From NCBI GenBank assembly GCA_947626985.1, contig CANQUG010000003.1, forward strand, positions 1 through 64,000: 64,000 bases of DNA, given 5' to 3'. A program made the position numbers and the translations under genes. Of the stretch, positions 59,241 to 64,000 are shown piece by piece. The DNA is from an uncultured Lachnospiraceae bacterium. Its GTDB lineage: Bacteria > Bacillota > Clostridia > Lachnospirales > Lachnospiraceae. The first letter of the stretch is position 1; each line of letters begins with the position of its first letter. The notes beneath the pieces were generated by a model, which did not search any database, was not told the DNA's origin, and saw only the letters and a list, made by a program, of their open reading frames with translations.

Positions 59241-59681
59241 TCAGTCTGTGACTACGCCCTTCTGAAGCATCACGTTAGCGTACAGAGCGGATTCTCCCGT
59301 GGCGATAATGGCATAGGCCGTCTTCGCTTCCTCATAAAACGCGAAGCGCTCGATATTTCCCACAGCGGCCGCGCCTCTGTCATCATACTTTGACACAATT
59401 TCCTTATAGGTGTCCCAGATCGGCGTTTCCACGTCATCCCCGGGCATGACTTCCATAAGGTTCACCGGATGCTCCACATAAGTGTCCAGGGGAAACAGCT
59501 GCAGAATGGCGTCCAGAAGCTCCGGAACCCCATGTCCGTCGCAGCGGATCACAATAGCGTTCTTTCCCATGGATTCCGCCGGAAAGTTTCCGTCAGAAAT
59601 GACAAGCCTGTCGCTGTGTCCCATCTCCGCCAGAACCTTCAGAAGCTCCGGTGAAAGAATTTTCGGAATTCCCTTTAACAT
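59241..59681 (-). CDS. fucU: FucU/RbsD-family sugar mutarotase
   Basis: Interconverts sugar anomers in the cytoplasm after import. The 146 residues match the L-fucose mutarotase FucU more than RbsD: ISPELLKVLAEMGHSD-like start with conserved His, AIVIRCDGHGV, RFAFYEEAKTAYAIIATGESALYANVMLQKGVV at the end. GAGGAGG precedes the ATG. It follows the binding-protein gene after a terminator, so it is expressed by read-through or less strongly. The pairing suggests the ABC system carries fucose, ribose or a related sugar. Confidence 0.88.
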   Translation of the reverse strand: MLKGIPKILSPELLKVLAEMGHSDRLVISDGNFPAESMGKNAIVIRCDGHGVPELLDAILQLFPLDTYVEHPVNLMEVMPGDDVETPIWDTYKEIVSKYDDRGAAAVGNIERFAFYEEAKTAYAIIATGESALYANVMLQKGVVTD

Positions 59682-59716
59682 TTGATTTTCCTCCTCGTAA
59701 AAAACAGCTCCGTCAG

Positions 59717-59745
59717 AAAAAGGACCGGGATGCGCTCCCGGTCCC
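59717..59745 (-). terminator. Terminator between the sugar-binding protein gene and fucU
   Basis: Minus strand: GGACCGGGA-GCGCA-TCCCGGTCC followed by TTTTTC, just upstream of fucU. It likely limits fucU expression. Confidence 0.85.
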
Positions 59746-59859
59746 TTCCGTTTTCATAATATCAGCGATGCATGGTACAGAATTGTACCGGCCTCTCCGG
59801 ACCCCGACGGCTCCGGAGACATTCTCTTCAGATCTTCACTCCGCTTTCGGCGTCAAAGA

Positions 59860-60948
59860 TTAGTCATAAAGGTTGGGAGCGATCTCATCGCTTTCCATAT
59901 TCTCTGCATTGTACCAGTAACCCTGAGTGGGAACATCCTCAACTTCTTCGCCGTTGGCGATTCTGGTAAGAACGTCAACAGTGGTGATACCCATAGCCAG
60001 AGGAGACTGTGTAACTGCGCCGAACATTGTTCCGTCAGCGATAGCAGCCTTGATGGTGGAGCCGGCGTCGAAGCCTGCTGCCAGAATGGAGGTCTCGGGA
60101 TCGCTGCCCAGTACGCCAAGGTTTCCGTTAGCGGTAAGGATACCTTCTGCCGCTACCTGGTTGGAACCGAAAACGCCGATGGTGTCTTCTTTGTTCAGGA
60201 TGTTGGAAGCCTCTGTAGCGCACAGCTCAACGGTGGTCTGAGCGGGAACCGCAACTTCGATGATGATGTTTGCGGAAGCCTCGTCTCCGGCGTCGGAGCA
60301 GTTGCTTACATAGTACTCGTTACCGGTAACTGCTACGGTATTTCCGTCAGCGGTGGCAAGCTCGATGAACTTGTCAATGAAGCCAAGGCCGCGGCTGGTG
60401 ATGGACTCGGAAGTAGCTTCCTGGTTTACTTCGCCGATACGAACGGGAGCCTCAGCCGCCGCGATCTTGTCCTTCAGAGCTGCGTACAGATTCTCAGCCG
60501 CGGTAGCGCCTGCGCCGTAGTTATCAGTAGCGATGGTAGCGTATACGGATCCTTCCGGAGCATTGGGAACACCGGAGTCAAAGCATACAACCGGGATGCC
60601 GGCGTCCTTGGCCGCCTGAAGAGCGTCCAGAACCGCTTCCTGGTCGCAGGCTGCAAGACCGATTCCGTCGGGTTTCTTGTTGATCGCGTCATTGAGCATC
60701 TGAACCTGATCAGCGATATCGGACTCTGCGTTCGGGCCGTTGGAATTAGCGGTAACGCCGAGAGCCTCTTTCTCGGAATCGATACCCTTCACTGCTGCCT
60801 GCCAGTAGGAGGACTGATAGCTCTTTACGATGATCTCGAAGGTGTAATCTCCGTTGGCGGTCAGTTCTTCTGCAGAAACGACGGTTGCTCCAACCATGGA
60901 CACTGCCATAACAGCTCCCAGCATTGTTGCTAAAACTTTCTTCTTCAT
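59860..60948 (-). CDS. Ribose-type sugar-binding protein (Peripla_BP_4)
   Basis: Extracellular receptor for the sugar ABC importer. The 362 residues carry a Sec signal (MKKKVLATMLGAVMAVSMVGATVVSA) without lipobox Cys, then the RbsB-type fold: DYTFEIIVKSYQSSYWQAAVKGI, DQVQMLNDAINKKPDGIGLAACD, GIPVVCFDSG and GVFGSNQVAAEGIL. AGGAGG precedes the ATG. It follows the permease gene by about 70 bases and is terminated by a strong hairpin. Substrate is a pentose or deoxyhexose by context. Confidence 0.94.
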   Translation of the reverse strand: MKKKVLATMLGAVMAVSMVGATVVSAEELTANGDYTFEIIVKSYQSSYWQAAVKGIDSEKEALGVTANSNGPNAESDIADQVQMLNDAINKKPDGIGLAACDQEAVLDALQAAKDAGIPVVCFDSGVPNAPEGSVYATIATDNYGAGATAAENLYAALKDKIAAAEAPVRIGEVNQEATSESITSRGLGFIDKFIELATADGNTVAVTGNEYYVSNCSDAGDEASANIIIEVAVPAQTTVELCATEASNILNKEDTIGVFGSNQVAAEGILTANGNLGVLGSDPETSILAAGFDAGSTIKAAIADGTMFGAVTQSPLAMGITTVDVLTRIANGEEVEDVPTQGYWYNAENMESDEIAPNLYD

Positions 60949-61019
60949 GTTTTACCTCCTGTTTTTTATTAATTTTTCTATATGAAGTCCCTGTGACTTA
61001 CATATCGTTTTTACCGTGC

Positions 61020-62024
61020 CTATTTCACTTCCCGTCTCTTCTTGATCACGTCGATCATAACCGCGCCGATCAGCACCAGACCGGTGATGTTCTGCTGCCA
61101 GTTGGCCGTCAGGCCGATGAAGGGAAGTCCCGTCTTCAGCAGACAGATCACCAGCACGCCCAGAAGAGAGCCTGTCACCGTGCCCGCTCCGCCGGATGCG
61201 GACACGCCGCCGATGATGGCGCCGCCGATGGCCTCCAGCTCAAACCCCGCTCCGGTACCCGGCTGAACGGTGGAGAACACCGCCGAATAAGCGATGGCCG
61301 CCAGACCGGCAAAGGTTCCGGAAATCACGTAGGCCAGAATATGATAGGCCTTTACATTAACGCCGGACAGTCTGGCCGCTTCCTTGTTGCTTCCGATACC
61401 GATGGTATAACGCCCCACCTTCGTATGATTCAGCACGAAGGACATCACCAGCACCAGGATCACCACCCAGATGATACCGATGGGAATCTTGGTGTTGGAC
61501 GCGGTGGACAGCTTGAAAATATTCCGGAACCATCCCCCCGGCTGAATGGCCGTGGGCCAGGTGATTCCAAAACCGCCGACGATAATGGAGCCGAGCCCTC
61601 TGGTGATCATGCAGGTACAAAGAGTCACCAGGAAGGGCGGAATATCCATAAGAGCCACCAGACAGCCGTTCAGAAGACCGATGGCCGATCCAAAGAGCAC
61701 CGTCACCAGCATTCCCGCCCACACCGGCACATGATAGAAGGAGATCAGATAGCCTCCCACCAGGGAATAGCAGATCAGGCCCGTGCCGATGGAAAGATCC
61801 ACGCCTCCGGTGATCAGAGGGAAGGTAACGCCGATGGACATCAGCACAATATAATAGGAATAATCCAAAATACTTACAAAGGTCGTATATTTCCTGAAAT
61901 TGGGACTCATCAGGGAGAAAAAGATAAACAGCCCCACGATTACCAGGAGAACCACAAACTTCTGTCCTCCCAGCCTATCCAGTGAAGATTTCGTCTTTCC
62001 CGCCGTCCCGTTCCGATTCGCCAT
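61020..62024 (-). CDS. Sugar ABC transporter permease (RbsC type)
   Basis: Membrane channel subunit, 334 residues with eight to ten hydrophobic helices. Family stretches: ITGGVDLSIGTGLICYSLVGG, LNGCLVALMDIPPFLVTLCTCMITRGLG, EAARLSGVNVKAYHILAYVISGTFAGLAAIAY and AIGGAIIGGVSASGGAGTVTGSLLG. GGGAGGGGG precedes the ATG. It follows the ATPase gene. A second RbsC-type permease lies before the ATPase, so the importer may be a heterodimer. Confidence 0.95.
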   Translation of the reverse strand: MANRNGTAGKTKSSLDRLGGQKFVVLLVIVGLFIFFSLMSPNFRKYTTFVSILDYSYYIVLMSIGVTFPLITGGVDLSIGTGLICYSLVGGYLISFYHVPVWAGMLVTVLFGSAIGLLNGCLVALMDIPPFLVTLCTCMITRGLGSIIVGGFGITWPTAIQPGGWFRNIFKLSTASNTKIPIGIIWVVILVLVMSFVLNHTKVGRYTIGIGSNKEAARLSGVNVKAYHILAYVISGTFAGLAAIAYSAVFSTVQPGTGAGFELEAIGGAIIGGVSASGGAGTVTGSLLGVLVICLLKTGLPFIGLTANWQQNITGLVLIGAVMIDVIKKRREVK

Positions 62025-62039
62025 GATTGTTCCCCCTCC

Positions 62040-63536
62040 CTAACTGATCTCTCTCGTAGCCAGATTCATGATCTTTTCCTGCGTGGCCTCCGCGATATCC
62101 AGCTCGCCGGTGATCTTTCCTTCACACATGACGACGATACGGTCGCTCATACGCAGAATCTCAGTCATCTCAGAGGAAATCATGATAATCGCCTTGCCCT
62201 CGGAGGCAAGCCTGTTCATCAGCTTGTAAATCTCATTCTTCGCCCCTACGTCGATGCCTCTGGTGGGTTCATCGAAAATAAGGATGTCGCTGTTGCGGGC
62301 CAGCCATTTGGCGATAACCACCTTCTGCTGGTTTCCGCCGGAAAGGTTCACCACCAGCTGATCCACCCCGGGAGTCTTGGTAGCCAGGGAGTCCACATAC
62401 TGCTGGGCCACCTGATTCTCCTTCTTCTTATTGATGAAGATCCCGTTCAGAAATTCCTTCAGGGTGGCGAGCGTGGTATTTTCGGCGATGGTTTTCTGAA
62501 CCACGATCCCGAACCGCTTCCGGTCCTCGGACAAGTATCCGATACCGTGCTTTACCGCGTCCTCCGGGCTATTTATGACAACCTTCTCCCCGTTCACATA
62601 AATATCCCCGCTCTGCTTGGGGTCCGCCCCGAAGATGGCCCTGGCCGTCTCCGTACGTCCCGCTCCCATCAGGCCGGAAAATCCCAGAATCTCTCCCTTA
62701 TGAAGCTGGAAGCTGACATTCTGCACCATCTTCCCCGCATTCAGATTCTCCACACGGAGAACCACAGGAGCCCCTTCGGGGACCATGCTCTTCGTCTTGG
62801 GATCCTCGTAGATCACACGGCCCACCATCATGTTGATGATATCGTTCTTCGTACACTGGGACGTGATCAGTGTCCCTACATAGGTGCCGTCCCGCATGAC
62901 CGTCACCCGGTCCGTGATGACCTTGATCTCATCCATACGGTGAGAGATATAGATAATCCCCAGCTGCTGCTCCCGCAGATCCCGGATGATCTTAAACAGC
63001 TCGTCGATCTCCGCCTCCGTAAGAGCCGCGGAAGGCTCGTCAAATACGATCACCTTCGCCTCATGGGAGATGGCCTTGGCAATCTCGCACATCTGCTGTT
63101 TTCCGACGGTGAGATTGCTCATGGTCTCCGTGGGATCGATATCGATGTTCAGCCTCCGGAACAGCTTCGCGGCTTCCTCGTTCATCTTTTTGTCATCGAT
63201 GGCAATCCCTTTTTTAAACTCTCTTCCGATAAATATGTTCTGGGCAACCGTCAGATGGCCGAGCATGTTCAGCTCCTGATGCACGATCACGATGCCGGCC
63301 TCCTGGGCTTCCCTGGTATTATGAAATTCTACTTCCTTTCCTTCAAAGGTGATGGTTCCGGAATCCTTGGTATAGATGCCTGTAAGAACCTTCATCAGCG
63401 TGGATTTTCCGGCGCCGTTCTCACCCATCAGGGCATGCACTTCTCCCCTGCGGACCTCCAGATCCACGTGATCCAGCGCATGTACGCCCGGGAATGATTT
63501 GTCGATTCCCTTCATCGTCAAGATTACTTCGCCCAT
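62040..63536 (-). CDS. Sugar ABC transporter double ATPase (RbsA/MglA type)
   Basis: Fused double ABC ATPase of 498 residues driving import through RbsC-type permeases. First half: Walker A GENGAGKST, signature NLTVGKQQM and Walker B VIVFDEPSAALTE. Second half has the degenerate Walker A GLMGAGRTE, signature NLSGGNQQK and Walker B ILIFDEPTRGID, as in RbsA, where only one site is fully active. An AAGG site precedes the ATG. It lies between two permease genes. Confidence 0.96.
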   Translation of the reverse strand: MGEVILTMKGIDKSFPGVHALDHVDLEVRRGEVHALMGENGAGKSTLMKVLTGIYTKDSGTITFEGKEVEFHNTREAQEAGIVIVHQELNMLGHLTVAQNIFIGREFKKGIAIDDKKMNEEAAKLFRRLNIDIDPTETMSNLTVGKQQMCEIAKAISHEAKVIVFDEPSAALTEAEIDELFKIIRDLREQQLGIIYISHRMDEIKVITDRVTVMRDGTYVGTLITSQCTKNDIINMMVGRVIYEDPKTKSMVPEGAPVVLRVENLNAGKMVQNVSFQLHKGEILGFSGLMGAGRTETARAIFGADPKQSGDIYVNGEKVVINSPEDAVKHGIGYLSEDRKRFGIVVQKTIAENTTLATLKEFLNGIFINKKKENQVAQQYVDSLATKTPGVDQLVVNLSGGNQQKVVIAKWLARNSDILIFDEPTRGIDVGAKNEIYKLMNRLASEGKAIIMISSEMTEILRMSDRIVVMCEGKITGELDIAEATQEKIMNLATREIS

Positions 63537-63559
63537 GTTATTACCTTAGCCTTTCTGAA

Positions 63560-64000
63560 CTAATTCTTACGGCGTCTGCCCAGTACGTCAAAATATACTG
63601 CCGCGATAACAATGATTCCCGTGATGATTAGCTGATAGTTCTTATTCAGGCCCAGGGCCAGAATGCCTTCCTGCAGAAGGGCGATGATGAACACGCCGAT
63701 CACCGTACCGCTGATGGACGCAAGACCGCCGGCCATGGACGTACCGCCCATTACGCATCCGGCGATGGCCTCGTTATTGTACTGATCGCCGTATCCCGGC
63801 TGAACCGTGGTGTAGGCGGCTACATAGAAGATCGCCGCGATCCCCACCAGAGTGCCGCAGATCACGTAGGCGGCCATCTTCCAGCGCTTCACGTTTACGC
63901 CGGAAAGCCTCACCGCCTCGGTGTTGCTTCCCAGGCAGAGAATATACCGGCCGATCTTCGTCTTATTCAGAATCACCGCGCAGAGAATGGCGAAGGCCAG
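63560..64000 (-). CDS. Second RbsC-type sugar ABC permease, partial at window edge
   Basis: C-terminal part of a permease that continues beyond the window; the frame stays open to base 64000 (the track's M is a GTG valine codon). Visible motifs: NTEAVRLSGVNVKRWKMAAYVICGTLVGIAAIFYVAAYTTVQPG and AIAGCVMGGTSMAGGLASISGTVIGVFIIALLQEGI. It is related to, but clearly different from, the permease at 61020. It is the most upstream gene of this operon seen here. Confidence 0.95.
   Translation of the reverse strand: MAFAILCAVILNKTKIGRYILCLGSNTEAVRLSGVNVKRWKMAAYVICGTLVGIAAIFYVAAYTTVQPGYGDQYNNEAIAGCVMGGTSMAGGLASISGTVIGVFIIALLQEGILALGLNKNYQLIITGIIVIAAVYFDVLGRRRKN

Overview
The window reads as a chromosomal segment of a Gram-positive anaerobe of the Clostridia, most likely a gut Lachnospiraceae. 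This rests on the gene content: an AzgA and an NCS2 nucleobase permease, a flavodiiron/flavin reductase/rubredoxin fusion, RibU under an FMN riboswitch, GH42 and rhamnosidase-like hydrolases, a Csp-type subtilase and an Rpn-type nuclease. Shine-Dalgarno sites are strong throughout and several starts are TTG or GTG. I see no rRNA, tRNA, CRISPR array, prophage or intact insertion sequence.

Layout. 0-3.4 kb: NCS2 purine permease with a long structured leader, then a MATE exporter. 3.4-7.7 kb: the phosphate operon pstS-pstC-pstA-pstB-phoU (minus strand) behind a possible Pho box. Its PstS has its two halves in swapped order, a circular permutation. 7.7-29.8 kb: one long minus-strand type IV pilus locus. 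It starts with a 2,553-residue prepilin, followed by three minor prepilins, PilB, PilT, PilC and a major-pilin-like PilA. An array of six 65-bp repeats joined to a ~170-bp palindrome comes next, then prepilin peptidase, PilM, PilN, PilO and a 1,073-residue hybrid histidine kinase before a strong terminator. 29.9-40.7 kb: mixed housekeeping genes, namely the flavodiiron protein, a UvrD-like helicase with a Gfo/Idh/MocA oxidoreductase, a subtilase, a DUF2284 protein, a NUDIX hydrolase, an Rpn nuclease and riboswitch-controlled RibU. 40.8-51.7 kb: a carbohydrate locus with a LacI regulator that seems to start at ATT, a family-1 sugar ABC importer (binding protein and two permeases), a GH42 beta-galactosidase, and on the other strand a large putative glycosidase with an AraC regulator. 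51.8-57.1 kb: a 1,711-residue secreted protein with a CAP domain, 16 Cys/His repeats and two Fn3-like domains. 57.3-64 kb: an AzgA purine permease and a ribose-type sugar ABC operon (permease, ATPase, permease, binding protein) ending in a FucU/RbsD mutarotase. The operon runs off the right edge.

How it works together. The pilus locus encodes a full monoderm machine: extension and retraction ATPases, platform, PilMNO alignment complex, peptidase and pilins. The giant first prepilin is best read as a modular pilin carrying an adhesin made of GLUG-type repeats and Ig-like domains, presented at the fibre tip by a minor-pilin complex that includes a GspK-like member lacking Glu5. The kinase at the end of the locus may tune pilus use. 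The sugar loci, secreted CAP protein and pilus together suggest a surface-attached carbohydrate user.

Main leads: the giant modular prepilin, the circularly permuted PstS, the ATT-start LacI regulator, and the repeat/palindrome element inside the pilus operon.
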